Of a stretch of DNA of 64,000 nt, positions 46,644 to 56,125 are shown piece after piece; the stretch's first letter is position 1; each line of letters opens with the position of its first letter. The stretch lies in contig OZ252020.1 in NCBI GenBank assembly GCA_965247505.1, positions 62,001 to 126,000 of the forward strand. Direction: 5' to 3'. Below the pieces are notes generated by a model. The model was not told the DNA's origin. It was given only the letters and a program-made list of their open reading frames with translations, and ran no database searches. This stretch comes from CAIYRG01 sp965247505 (GTDB lineage: Bacteria; Pseudomonadota; Alphaproteobacteria; Micropepsales; Micropepsaceae). Made by a program: the position numbers and the translations under genes.

Positions 46644-48584
46644 CTAATATCCCGTCTCGTCATGGACTTTGGAGAAATAGCTCTGCGTAAAAGAGAACGG
46701 CACCAAAATATGGGCCGTGTTCGAGGTGTCCCCCCATTCGGCACTGCTGATGGGTGTTGGGTTTTTTACGACGAGCTTCAATTTTCCGGCGCTGCCTAAA
46801 ACGTGACTTGGCAGCGTCACTTCGATGACGTCGTTGCTCACTACGCGCGTCGTCAGCGGCGTCCCCGCGTTCCCGGGATCGCCGTCGGGCGCCACCGCCA
46901 TAAAGACTTTGCTGCGCTCGACGAAGCTGACGCCTTTTAACGTCACGACGGTGTCGGCACTGCCCTGCACGATCGTACGAGGGCTGATCATATCGATCAC
47001 CGGGGTCGGCGAAATCCGCGGACTAGGCGCGGGCGCGCCTTCGGGCAGACGATCTCGGCCGGGAATCGAGCCGCGCACGACTTCCGCCCAGTCGGCATTG
47101 CCCACAACCGACCGGTCATCATTATAGCTGTTGTTGGCGAACATGCGGCCGCCATATTCGGCGTGATAGCCCCGCTCCCAAATCTTGCCGTCCTTAATCA
47201 CCATGTGAATGTCACGCGAGTTGGTAATATCGTCGAGCGGATTGGAGTTGAGAATAAGCACGTCTGCAAACTTACCGGCCTCGATAGAGCCAATGTCCTC
47301 GATACCGCGCGCATCGGCATTCCACCTTGTCGCGCCCTGGATGATTTTCATCGGCGGCACGTCGAAGTCAGCCTGCATGATGTGCATTTCTTGATGCACA
47401 CCAATGCCGGGCGCAGCTTGGCTGATATCGGACGAAACAATGAGTTTGCCGCCCGCAGCGGAGAAGTGGCGCATGAACTCGGCTTTGTTGCGGTAGCCGG
47501 CCATGCGCTGCTCATAAATTTCCGGTGAGACATATTCTTCGGCGTCGCGAACATTGTCGAGCAAGTCGAAGAAATAGTAGTCCGCGTAATAGGCACGGAG
47601 TTCCGGATCATTAAAGAGCGTTTCAGCATCTCGCTGCACGCTTTCGTGGATCGAATAGAACCCACCACGCGCCAACGCCACGGTTTCGGGCGAGACATAG
47701 GCATTATTGTCGATCAGTTCTTGGATCACGTCATCGACGCGGGACATATCCATTTCGGCAAACGCGTCAGGTGGCGCCGTCGGCTCGGGACCGCCGCGGC
47801 CGGTATTCCCGGCATTCGCCCACTTCTCCTGATTGGTGGTCAATGTCGCGCCAAGATTGCCCGCGTGAATGAGGGCCGTCACGCCGAGCCGCGAGGCTTC
47901 CAACCCGCGCAATTGTGGACCCATGCAGCGGCATGAAACTGCGAGGCCCGCGGCGAGCGCTTCTTCAACGACCGCTTCCCAAATTTCGAGCGGACCATCG
48001 CCATCGCCAATGCCAATGAAATCCGCACCCGCGGCAATAAGATCACGTGTGATCTGCCGCGCTTCCTCCGGCGAGTAGGGCGTGATCGCCCCGGCGCCCG
48101 GCGAGTAACGCTGCGGCCGGTCCAGATCGGGCCCGGGCCCGCGAACACCCACAACGCCATGATGAAGGCGCGGACCGGCATAAACGCCATGGTTCATTGC
48201 ATCACGCTCGGCGATGCCTTCGTCATTGCGCCCGCCATCAACAAAACCTGAGGTGACGCCCCAATTCAGATAGGCCTCTCCATACGGCCAATTCCAATTG
48301 GTCTTGCCGTCGACAAGCCCGGGGAGAATATATTTTCCACCGAGTTCGACGACTTCCGCATTGGCGGGAATGGCAACACTCCCCTCAGCTCCCACCGCGG
48401 CGAAACGGTTGCCCTCGATGACAATGACCGCATTTTCGAGCGGTGGACCGCCCAGGCCATCAATGAGCGTACCTCCCTGAAGAACCAGCGCCCCCTGCCC
48501 TTGCGCAGTGACGGGGCTCGATGCGCCCCAAACAAGCAGGCTGAAACAAACTGCCAGCAATTGGTAAACAGAAGTCGAGCGCAT
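46644..48584 (-). CDS. Secreted amidohydrolase-like protein, copy 2
   Basis: 646 aa, identical in translation to the copy at 16658-18598, with the same GGGGGAGAAGAA ribosome site and the upstream region to 48800. Signal peptide, KTN in place of HxH after PGLVDG, and the TIG-like C-terminal region are as in copy 1. Both copies appear expressible, giving a gene dose of two. Confidence 0.75.
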   Translation of the reverse strand: MRSTSVYQLLAVCFSLLVWGASSPVTAQGQGALVLQGGTLIDGLGGPPLENAVIVIEGNRFAAVGAEGSVAIPANAEVVELGGKYILPGLVDGKTNWNWPYGEAYLNWGVTSGFVDGGRNDEGIAERDAMNHGVYAGPRLHHGVVGVRGPGPDLDRPQRYSPGAGAITPYSPEEARQITRDLIAAGADFIGIGDGDGPLEIWEAVVEEALAAGLAVSCRCMGPQLRGLEASRLGVTALIHAGNLGATLTTNQEKWANAGNTGRGGPEPTAPPDAFAEMDMSRVDDVIQELIDNNAYVSPETVALARGGFYSIHESVQRDAETLFNDPELRAYYADYYFFDLLDNVRDAEEYVSPEIYEQRMAGYRNKAEFMRHFSAAGGKLIVSSDISQAAPGIGVHQEMHIMQADFDVPPMKIIQGATRWNADARGIEDIGSIEAGKFADVLILNSNPLDDITNSRDIHMVIKDGKIWERGYHAEYGGRMFANNSYNDDRSVVGNADWAEVVRGSIPGRDRLPEGAPAPSPRISPTPVIDMISPRTIVQGSADTVVTLKGVSFVERSKVFMAVAPDGDPGNAGTPLTTRVVSNDVIEVTLPSHVLGSAGKLKLVVKNPTPISSAEWGDTSNTAHILVPFSFTQSYFSKVHDETGY

Positions 48585-48800
48585 TTCTTCTCCCCCAGAG
48601 CTCAATTCGAAGAAATTATGACACGTAGGCTTGGGGTGCTTCCAGCCCACAAACGAGGATTTGCATTCACAGGGAGTTCACACCGCGCACGACGCCATCC
48701 GCCGGTGCCCGCAGCGCCTGCGCGGCCTATCCAACTTTCAATCGGAAGCTAAAAATCCGGCGTCGCGTCGGCCGGAATATCGTGTTCCAACCCGGTGAGG

Positions 48801-49330
48801 GGCATTGTCAGACTAAATGGGCTGGACCTGCAGAACCTTCAATTGAGGACTTTTAGGCTGCAAGTTGCCGCCATTCGGCCAGCGCAGCGGCTCGGGCTTG
48901 TTTGAAAATATCGCTACGGTTGAGATGGCGTTGGTGGTTGAAATGGTTGTGGATCGAAGCATGGACGGAGGCGAATTTCTGCAGAGTTCTGACCTCCCTG
49001 AATTTGGCCATAGCGCGTTCCCGTCGCCGGAAGGGTTGATGTGAGTTTTCCGCGCGGTTGTTCAACCAACGCTTGATCTCTTGGCGGCCCTCGTTGCCGA
49101 TCACTTTCATGGCAGCCCGGTATGACCGAAGCCTGTCCGTGACGATCGTGGCCGGCAGGCCATGGCGCTTCATAGCTCGCCTCAGAAACTTAAGCGCAGC
49201 CACGCGGTCTCGCCGTTTCGTGGCATAGACCTCAAGCACTTCGCCTTCATGATCCACAGCACGCCATAGGTAATGTGTTTCGCCATTGATACGGACAAAC
49301 ACCTCATCAAGATGCCAGCGCCACAACGAA
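48801..49330 (-). mobile_element. IS6 type A fragment A13 (3' part)
   Basis: GGCATTGTCAGACTAA end plus transposase codons from the C-terminus back to SLWRWHLDEV, cut by the IS3-family element. Sequence differs from copy A3, which occupies the equivalent place after block 1. Confidence 0.88.
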
Positions 49331-49417
49331 TGTCTGACGTCAGCGCCTTTGGGACGAATTGAGGTAATTGCATAACGGAGGATTTCTGGCTCATCGTAGT
49401 GACCGAAGGGAACGAAG

Positions 49418-49765
49418 ATGAGACAGAAATCAATGAGCAAGAACGACCCGGCGGAGAGAACGGTTCGGGATATTCGGCGCAAGACACGCAAGCAGTATAC
49501 GGCTGAGGAGAAGATCCGGATCGTGGTGTCGGGCCTGCGCGGCGAGGAGAGCATCGCCGCCTTGTGCCGCCGCGAGGGCATCGCCGAGGGTCTGTATTAC
49601 AGCTGGTCGAAAGAGTTTTTGGAAGCGGGCAAGAAGCGGCTCGCCGGCGACACCGGGCGCCAAGCGACCTCGGGCGAGGTTAAAGGCCTGCGCCAGGAGA
49701 TGCGCGACTTGAAGGAGTTGGTCGCCGAACTTTCGCTGGAGAACCGTCTTCTCAAAAAAATATGA
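49418..49765 (+). CDS. IS3-family OrfA
   Basis: 115 aa, HTH plus leucine-rich helix, identical to the 4275 copy except near the end (QEMRDLKEL). Stops at LLKKI after an A7 tract, where a -1 shift would allow OrfAB fusion as in other IS3 elements. Confidence 0.9.
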   Translation: MRQKSMSKNDPAERTVRDIRRKTRKQYTAEEKIRIVVSGLRGEESIAALCRREGIAEGLYYSWSKEFLEAGKKRLAGDTGRQATSGEVKGLRQEMRDLKELVAELSLENRLLKKI

Positions 49766-49787
49766 TCGGGCATGGGGGAGGCGAGGA

Positions 49788-50768
49788 ATGAGGTATCCCG
49801 CATCCGAGAAGCTGGAGATCATCCGCTTGGTCGAGCAGTCCCACCTGGGCGTCGGGTCCACTTTGGACAAGCTGGGCATTCCGAAGACCACCTTTTATCG
49901 CTGGTACGATCACTTTCTGGCCTTTGGCGACGCCGGTCTTGAGGATCGCAACAGCAGCCCGGGCCGGGTGTGGAACCGGATCCCGGATGATGTCCGGGGG
50001 CAGATCATCGATCTTGCCCTGGAGGAGACGCAACTGTCGCCCCGGGAACTGGCCGTCAGGTTTACGGACACCAGGGGCTACTTTGTCTCGGAAGCCTCGG
50101 TTTACCGGCTTCTCAAGGCCCACGGCCTGATCACCAGCCCGGCTTTCGTGGTCATCAAGGCAGCCGATGAGTTCCGCGACAAGACCACGGCGCCGAACCA
50201 GCTGTGGCAGACCGACTTCACCTATCTCAAGGTCATCGGCTGGGGCTGGTTTTACCTGTCGACCATCCTGGACGACTATTCCCGCTACATAATTGCTTGG
50301 AAGCTCTGCACCAACATGACGGCGGACGATGTGACGGCAACACTGAAGTTGGCGCTAGAAGCCTCAGGCTGCAATCGCGCCAATGTCGTCCACAAGCCGA
50401 GGCTGCTCAGCGACAACGGCTCGTCCTATATCTCCGGCGATCTGGCTGAATGGCTCGAGGACCACGGTATGGATCACGTTCGGGGCGCACCGTATCACCC
50501 GCAAACCCAGGGCAAGATCGAGCGCTGGCATCAAACGCTGAAGAACCGGATCCTGCTTGAAAATTATGATCTACCCGGCGATCTCGAAAACCAGATCAGC
50601 GCCTTCGTCGATCACTACAACAACCAACGCTACCACGAGAGCATCGGCAACGTAACTCCAGCCGACGCCTACTTTGGACGCCACACCGCCATCATCGAAA
50701 AGAGAAAAAGGATCAAAAAACTGACCACCCAAAACCGCCGCTTGGACCATCAACGCCAAGCGGCTTAA
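49788..50768 (+). CDS. IS3-family OrfB transposase
   Basis: 326 aa. N-terminal HTH (EKLEIIRLVEQSHLGVGS, GIPKTTFYRWYDHF), then rve core: WQTDFTYLKVIGWGWFYL (Asp), LLSDNGSSYISGDL (Asp), GKIERWHQTLKNRIL (Glu), and the YNNQRYHESIGNVTP ending. Intact. Confidence 0.93.
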   Translation: MRYPASEKLEIIRLVEQSHLGVGSTLDKLGIPKTTFYRWYDHFLAFGDAGLEDRNSSPGRVWNRIPDDVRGQIIDLALEETQLSPRELAVRFTDTRGYFVSEASVYRLLKAHGLITSPAFVVIKAADEFRDKTTAPNQLWQTDFTYLKVIGWGWFYLSTILDDYSRYIIAWKLCTNMTADDVTATLKLALEASGCNRANVVHKPRLLSDNGSSYISGDLAEWLEDHGMDHVRGAPYHPQTQGKIERWHQTLKNRILLENYDLPGDLENQISAFVDHYNNQRYHESIGNVTPADAYFGRHTAIIEKRKRIKKLTTQNRRLDHQRQAA

Positions 50769-50841
50769 CATCAAACAAAGATGAGCCAGATCCTCCCTTA
50801 TGAAACACGCTCAACAGTCCCATTTGTTTTGATGACGGACA

Positions 50842-51445
50842 CGATATTGGTGGAACCGCTTTGGCCCGTTGTTTGCCGCCGAGATCCGGAAACGTCGCAT
50901 TCGTCACGGATCCTATTCGTTGTGGCGCTGGCATCTTGATGAGGTGTTCGTCCGGATCAACGGCGAGACATGTTATCTATGGCGTGCTGTGGACCATGAA
51001 GGCGAAGTGCTTGAGGTCTATGCCACGAAGCGCCGAGACCGCGAAGCCGCGCTTAGGTTTCTGAAGCGGGCTATGAAGCGTTATGGCCGGCCGGCTTCGA
51101 TCATCACGGACAGGCTACGGTCATACCGGGCTGCGATGAAGGTGATCGGCAACGAGGGCCGCCAAGAGATCAGGCGCTGGCTCAACAACCGGGCGGAAAA
51201 CTCACATCAACCCTTCCGGCGACGGGAACGCGCAATGGCCAAATTCAGGGAGGTAAGAACTCTGCAGAAATTCGCCGCCGTCCATGCTTCGATCCATAAC
51301 CACTTCAACCACCAACGCCATCTCAACCGTCGCGATATTTTCAAGCAAGCCCGAGCCGCTGCGCTGGCCGAGTGGTGTCAACTTGCAGCCTAAAAAATCC
51401 TCGATTGTAGATTCTACAGGTCCGACCCATTAGTCTGACAATGCC
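50842..51445 (+). mobile_element. IS6 type A fragment A14 (3' part)
   Basis: Transposase codons from RYWWNRFGPLFAAEIRK to the stop at 51391-51393 and the intact right terminus. The first ~45 residues are missing. Confidence 0.88.
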
Positions 51446-51511
51446 TGCCACCGAGTTCCTGGTACATTTTTACGCCGCCGCGCCAGCACATTTTTACGCC
51501 GCCGTTGACAT
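51446..51511. repeat. Remnant terminus of another IS21-family element
   Basis: CATTTTTACGCCGCCG occurs twice (51470-51485 and 51489-51504), with the outer end reading TGTCAACGGCGGCGTAAAAATG on the other strand. This is the multiple-terminal-repeat layout of IS21 elements. No istA/istB is attached. Confidence 0.6.
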
Positions 51512-51523
51512 TTTCCTTCCCTA

Positions 51524-51544
51524 TTGCGAATGCGTCTCATTATT
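51524..51544. promoter_or_regulatory. Possible Fur-type iron box upstream of hemP
   Basis: TTGCGAATGCGTCTCATTATT contains AATG-n5-CATT symmetry and resembles iron boxes that precede heme-uptake genes. It lies 70 bp before hemP. Weak match; inference. Confidence 0.35.
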
Positions 51545-51613
51545 TATATGATAACAGGACGCTAATCGCGGCAGAAAACCAATCCGCCCAAAAATGGGAA
51601 CCAGGACAACAGT

Positions 51614-51811
51614 ATGAACGAAGAGACGAATGAAATTGAGAGCGAAGTCCAGCGCCGTGGAAATACACCGGCGAGATCAGGCACACAGAACCCTCGAACT
51701 CTCAGGAGCGCCGACCTTCTTGGCAACACTCAGGAGATGATCATAGAGCACGGCGGCGATCAGTATCGCTTGCGTTGCACAAGCAAGGGAAAGCTGATTC
51801 TGACAAAATAA
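51614..51811 (+). CDS. hemP: Hemin uptake protein HemP
   Basis: 65 aa with the conserved HemP C-terminus: RTLRSADLLGNTQEMIIEHG, QYRLRCTSKGKLILTK. HemP acts with heme-uptake genes, often as a regulator of receptor expression (family knowledge). It is encoded 155 bp before a TonB receptor on the same strand. Confidence 0.85.
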   Translation: MNEETNEIESEVQRRGNTPARSGTQNPRTLRSADLLGNTQEMIIEHGGDQYRLRCTSKGKLILTK

Positions 51812-51966
51812 TCCCGAAGGGCCAGCGGCAGAGCCGTTTTCGGACCATCTGCAGGCCTGTCGAAATCGATCATAAACAGTCCCAGCCAGCCACTCATGGC
51901 CAAAGCGCTCACGGCAGCCAGCCCGGACAAACACCAAAAGGCTGAAAAGCCTAAGGGGAAGTTTCT

Positions 51967-53064
51967 ATGGCTGGTAATTTTCTTTCAGCTGGGGTGTGCG
52001 CCGTATTCAACCTCTGCATTTTGGGGAGCGTTGCGCAGGCCCAAAACACTGGCGCACCTGAAGCCCCGGTGCCCGTACCGGAAAGTTTGCAGACCCAACC
52101 GCCCGCCCAGGCGGGTTATCGAAACATAATCGATACCATCACGGTCACGGCCACCAGGAACCCGATCCGGTCGTTCGAATATCCCGGCATGGTATCGGTG
52201 ATCGGGCGCGAGGAACTGCGGACCCGGCAGCCGTCCACGCCGGACGACATTCTCAATCTCGTTCCGAATGTCGAGTTCACCGGCGGCCCACGAAGGACCG
52301 GCGAAACGCCCAGCATTAGGGGGTTCTCCGGCGCCGATGTCATTGTACTGCTTGACGGTGCACGGCAGAACTTCGGCTCCACCCATGATGGGCGCTTATT
52401 TATCGATCCAAGCTTACTTGAGCGCGTCGAGGTCGTGCGCGGACCGGCGTCGTCACTCTACGGCAGTGGCGGCACCGGTGGCGTCATCGAGTTCCGCACG
52501 ATAGACGCGGCAGATTTCCTGACACCAGATGAAACCGTTGGTGCGACAATTTCAGGCGGCTATCAGACCGTGAACCGAGAGCGACTCGGGACGTTCACAG
52601 TTTACGCAAAACCAATCGACGGTCTCGACTTCGTCGGTAGCGTTACCAAGCGGGATTCCGGATCCATCAAGCTCGGTGATGGCAACGAGCTCACCAACAC
52701 GGACGATGACATCGTCTCGGGGCTCGCCAAGGCGAGTTTCAAGATCAACGATCACCATCGGATTGAAGGCGCGCTCATCAGCTTCAACAACAAGGCCCGG
52801 GAGCCAAATAACGGCCAGGGTTCGGGCGACGGCACGGCGGTCGGGCTTGTCGACAAGGACATTCGATCGACGACTCTTCGGGCCGCCTACGGCTTCAGGA
52901 ATCCGCACAACGATCTGGTCGACCTCGACGTCGTCGTTTATCGCACGGACATGCAAGTCGACGAGCTGCGCCTCGACGGTGACGGGATCGGGCCCACGGG
53001 CGAGCTCATAAAACGAGATGTCGATACGACAGGAATCCGGCTGGACAACAGATCACGGTTCAAG
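51967..53064 (+). pseudogene. TonB-dependent heme/hemoglobin-type receptor, 3'-truncated
   Basis: 366 native codons: signal peptide (~1-25, ending VAQAQ), TonB box region IDTITVTATRNP, plug domain ~50-190 (MVSVIGREELRTRQPSTPDD, ETPSIRGFSGADVIVLLDG, LLERVEVVRGPASSLYGSGG) and the first barrel strands. The IS3-family copy at 53065 cuts it after SRFKW. About half of the barrel and the C-terminal aromatic residue are missing, so the receptor cannot work. Confidence 0.88.
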
Positions 53065-53102
53065 TGGACTTGTCCCGGTTTGATTCCGGATCCGCTACTC
53101 AT

Positions 53103-53960
53103 TTAAGCGGCCTTTTGTTCGAAGGCCAAGGGGCTTTTACCTCCCAAAGCTGAATGGCGTCTGCGCAGATTGTAGAAGCCGTTGATGTACTGAAAGAGCG
53201 CGCCCTCGACCCCTCTTCTGGTGTACCAGGTTTGGCGCCAGATCAGTTCAGCCTTTAGCGTTTTGAAGAAGGTCTCGACCACCGCATTGTCGTAGCAGTC
53301 GCCTTTGCCGCTCATTGAGACTTTGAAGCCGTGTTGACGCAATCGCTTCTGATAGTCGTGCGAACAATACTGGCTGCCCCGATCCGTATGATGAGTGCAT
53401 CCTGGTGGCGGCTTGCGAAGGGCCACCGCCATATCCAAAGCTCTAATTGCCAGATCACGCTTGAGCCGGTTGCTGACAGCCCAGCCGATGACACGACGCG
53501 AATGAAGGTCCAGCATCACGGCGAGATATAACCACCCCTCGCGCGTCCAGATGTAGCTGATATCACCTGCCCATTTCTGGTTTGGCAGGGTAGCTGTGAA
53601 GTCGCGGTTCAGCAGGTTCGGCGCAATGTTGAAACGATGATGGCTGTCTGTTGTCACCTTGTATTTACGGGTTCTGACAACGGATATACCGTTGTCGCGC
53701 ATCAAACGCCCAACACGACGATGACCGACGTTCAAGCCCAGCTCTTTCAATTCCTCCGTCATACGCGGACGTCCGTAACTGCCAAGACTCAAACGGTGTT
53801 GCTCTCTGATATGGGCCAACAGAACCAGATCGTCACGCTGACGCTGGCTGATTGGACGGCTGCGCCAGGCCCGATAACCACGCGACGTGACATCCATTAT
53901 CCGGCAAAGCCGTTCGACAGGGACCTGGTGGCGGTGTTCGTCGACGAAGTAAAATCTCAT
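53103..53960 (-). CDS. IS3-family OrfB transposase
   Basis: 285 aa, intact. Differs from the 22845 copy at only a few residues (MRFYFVDEH, MRDNGISVV, KVTTDSHH). Confidence 0.93.
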   Translation of the reverse strand: MRFYFVDEHRHQVPVERLCRIMDVTSRGYRAWRSRPISQRQRDDLVLLAHIREQHRLSLGSYGRPRMTEELKELGLNVGHRRVGRLMRDNGISVVRTRKYKVTTDSHHRFNIAPNLLNRDFTATLPNQKWAGDISYIWTREGWLYLAVMLDLHSRRVIGWAVSNRLKRDLAIRALDMAVALRKPPPGCTHHTDRGSQYCSHDYQKRLRQHGFKVSMSGKGDCYDNAVVETFFKTLKAELIWRQTWYTRRGVEGALFQYINGFYNLRRRHSALGGKSPLAFEQKAA

Positions 53961-54232
53961 TTGCTTTGCTCCGCGAAGAACACTGTTGCCTTTTTTAACA
54001 GATCCCTCTCCTCCTTGAGGAGACGAACTTCTCTGCGCAGGCGCTCATTCTCCTTCGCCAGATCCTCTTGTGGGGCCGACGACAGCTCCTCTTGCTTCAT
54101 CGACTGGACCCAATTGCTCAATGTCGAAAAGCCAATGCCTAAATCTGATGCAATCTGTTTGCGGGTAAGCCCGCTCGTCTGCGCAATGCGAACCGCCTCA
54201 CGCCTGAATTCTTCGCTGTGTCTGTGTCCCAT
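53957..54232 (-). CDS. IS3-family OrfA
   Basis: 91 aa from ATG 54232, with AAGGAG upstream. HTH and leucine-rich helix as in the other copy (GLTRKQI, SMKQEEL variants). Confidence 0.92.
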   Translation of the reverse strand: MGHRHSEEFRREAVRIAQTSGLTRKQIASDLGIGFSTLSNWVQSMKQEELSSAPQEDLAKENERLRREVRLLKEERDLLKKATVFFAEQSK

Positions 54233-54295
54233 GATGATTCTCCTTGTTGGTAAAATATCCAATCAAGGACCCGGAACAAATGTGAGACATGTCCA

Positions 54296-54586
54296 GTGCG
54301 ATAGGTTAACAACAACCAAGGCCGCCAATTCAAACTGTACCACTACCCATCCACGGGCCGCGCTGCCTGGCGCGTTACGACAAAGACGGCGTGCCGATCG
54401 ACATCGACCAGAACAAGGCCGCGTGATCCGCTTCGACAGGTGCCCAAACTGTGGACAAGCCTCCGCTATCTTACGCTCGCTGCGGCTCGTCCACGGAGCA
54501 ACCAACCATAATTGAAGCAGTCAATTCGTTTTGTACATAAACCGGTCAATTCAAAATGTTCTCGACATTCCAAGAACCTTATCCGC
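54296..54586. other. Degraded junction DNA
   Basis: Contains a short plus-strand gene tail (CLARYDKDGVPIDIDQNKAA, stop at 54424) and AT-rich segments (CAATTCAAACTGTACCACTA, GTCAATTCAAAATG) that look like IS21-type terminal repeats. No complete gene. Confidence 0.4.
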
Positions 54587-54829
54587 TCAGATTGAGCTCA
54601 ATTTCTGTTCAACACCGGGTGGATGGGCTTTTTGGAGGGTAAAGGTCGTTTGGTGTTCCAATGTATTATCCATTCGTCGATCAGGATTCGCGCCTTGCAA
54701 ATCGTTCGGCGTTAACCAGGCAGTGCTATGCCCATTATATTGATGATCCGATGGCACAGACAATGAAGCGGTTTCCGCCAGCAGCGCAGCAGCGATAGGA
54801 CGACCTATTGGGGATGGTGTTGTGACATC
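54587..54829 (-). CDS. Possible small hypothetical protein
   Basis: 80 codons from ATG 54829: MDVTTPSPIGRPIAAALLAE, TASLSVPSDHQYNGHSTAWL. Divergent from the gene at 54857 with only 27 bp between starts. Composition is plausible but there is no recognised domain and only a weak ribosome site. Confidence 0.3.
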   Translation of the reverse strand, partial: DVTTPSPIGRPIAAALLAETASLSVPSDHQYNGHSTAWLTPNDLQGANPDRRMDNTLEHQTTFTLQKAHPPGVEQKLSSI

Positions 54830-54856
54830 CATAAAGTAAGACAAGCAGCGAAGGCT

Positions 54857-55777
54857 ATGGTGGAAATGGAACCCTACACACGCAGAATCTTGGAAGAGCG
54901 GCCAGCATCGGCTCGTCCCTGGACTCCTGAAGGTCAACTCCTCCTGAGTGAGGCGTTTGAGCTATTCGGTAAAGCGTTGCTGCCCGACGCCTGGACAGGC
55001 GAGGAACACCTTGCCCGCAACTTCGTGCTTGGCCCGCCCCAAGCGCCAAAGCGGCCGTATACCCCAACCCAGTGTGGGGAAACTCCCGAGGGAGTCCTCA
55101 GGCAAAAACAACAGACCGTTTCCTATGTCGCCGAAGGGCGACGGGTGCGCCTGACGTACGAAGAAGCTGTCGAGCGGTTTGAGGCAGAAAGGGAAGAACT
55201 TGAACGTCTCTGGAAGGAGGAAAGGTCTGCGTTGCAGCGGTACAAAACAGCGAGGAACGAATTCCGGAAGGTGCTTTACTCCAAGGTCGTTTCCGCTTGC
55301 ATCCTGACCGAGTATGGCAGCAAGCATGCGCTGCCCATCGAGAGCTGGGCACAGGGTAGCGTATGGAAAGTCTTTAGATCAGAAAAGGCGCGGCTTGCTG
55401 TCAAAAGAGGTGACTTACTTGAGGGTATAGTCCTGATCCCCGAACAAGAGCTCATGAGCCATATTGAGGCTCACTTCATGACTAAGGTCGCGGAGGGGAT
55501 CGTCGTGGAACATCCGCCAGAAGGTACAATTACTGACGCGAAGGCCATGTCGTCTCCCCGCTCCGGTGGACGCCCACCCAAGTGGGATTGGGAAGCGTGC
55601 TGGCTGCAGATTTGCGTGTCAATTCACGACGAAGGCCTTCCAGATACTCAGGCTGAACTTGTTAGAAAACTCCAGTCTTGGTTTTTGGAATCGACGGGAG
55701 AGGAGCCTTCGGATAGTTCCATTCGTGAGCGAACGACCAAGGTTTTCAAGGCGCTGGGGCCTTCCGAAAACTCCTAA
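54857..55777 (+). CDS. Hypothetical protein with C-terminal HTH-like domain
   Basis: 306 aa. The central part is a charged coiled-coil-like helix (EEAVERFEAEREELERLWKE). The C-terminal ~75 residues (GGRPPKWDWEACWLQICVSI, GLPDTQAELVRKLQSWF, SSIRERTTKVFKAL) match a recurring HTH-like module at the end of alphaproteobacterial hypothetical proteins. Probably DNA binding (inference). It precedes the HTH/ParB/HUH-transposase group by 128 bp on the same strand. Confidence 0.6.
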   Translation: MVEMEPYTRRILEERPASARPWTPEGQLLLSEAFELFGKALLPDAWTGEEHLARNFVLGPPQAPKRPYTPTQCGETPEGVLRQKQQTVSYVAEGRRVRLTYEEAVERFEAEREELERLWKEERSALQRYKTARNEFRKVLYSKVVSACILTEYGSKHALPIESWAQGSVWKVFRSEKARLAVKRGDLLEGIVLIPEQELMSHIEAHFMTKVAEGIVVEHPPEGTITDAKAMSSPRSGGRPPKWDWEACWLQICVSIHDEGLPDTQAELVRKLQSWFLESTGEEPSDSSIRERTTKVFKALGPSENS

Positions 55778-55905
55778 CACTGTGACCCATCCTGCATTTT
55801 TGGAATCTGCAGGTTGTTATCGGCAGACGACAGACGCACGCCTCCGTACGTTCTGACTTATCGAGATTCGCCGACTTTCGCGGCGCAACGATTGAGGGTC
55901 AGAAC

Positions 55906-56115
55906 ATGAAAACCGGGATCTACCTTACTCAAATCGAGGCTGCCGAGCTTCTTCGCATTTCGCCCCGTACACTTGAGCGCTACCGCGTAGAGGGTAACGG
56001 CCCGCGCTTCGTGAAGGCGGGACGGCGTGTGCTCTACCGGAGCAGCGACCTTGAGGCCTGGACCGAGGCGAACACGTTCGCCAGTACTACCCAGGCCGAT
56101 CAGGCACGCGGCTAG
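55906..56115 (+). CDS. Small HTH (excisionase/AlpA-like) DNA-binding protein
   Basis: 69 aa MerR-like winged-helix of the HTH_17 kind: YLTQIEAAELLRISPRTLER, YRVEGNGPRFVKAGRRVLYR, SSDLEAW. Such proteins act as recombination directionality factors or regulators of mobile elements. Ten bases separate its stop from the ParB-like gene. Confidence 0.82.
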   Translation: MKTGIYLTQIEAAELLRISPRTLERYRVEGNGPRFVKAGRRVLYRSSDLEAWTEANTFASTTQADQARG

Positions 56116-56125
56116 GGAAGGCGTT

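Larger units (their letters stand above)
46297..48800. repeat. 2.5-kb duplicated block, copy 2
   Basis: Copy of 16311-18814. The left end starts 12 bp inside the ABM-protein gene, directly at an IS6 terminus; the right end meets an IS6 type A end at the same base as copy 1. Confidence 0.93.
49331..50841 (+). mobile_element. IS3-family element, copy 2 (complete)
   Basis: 1511 bp with ends TGTCTGACGTCA and TGTCCGTCATCA. It lies between two IS6 type A fragments in opposite orientation. Flanking bases (CGAA, CGAT) are not a clear target duplication. Confidence 0.9.
53065..54295 (-). mobile_element. IS3-family element (TGGACWTGTC ends), copy 2
   Basis: 1231 bp, same ends and length as the copy at 22807-24037. 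Left flank ends AAG, right flank begins TGC, so no target duplication; the receptor 3' half is not on the other side. Confidence 0.93.

Noticed and set aside
48853..49581. 242-codon open frame on the minus strand
   Set aside because: It is a chimera across the junction of an IS6 fragment and the IS3 element; its N-terminal third is antisense to orfA.
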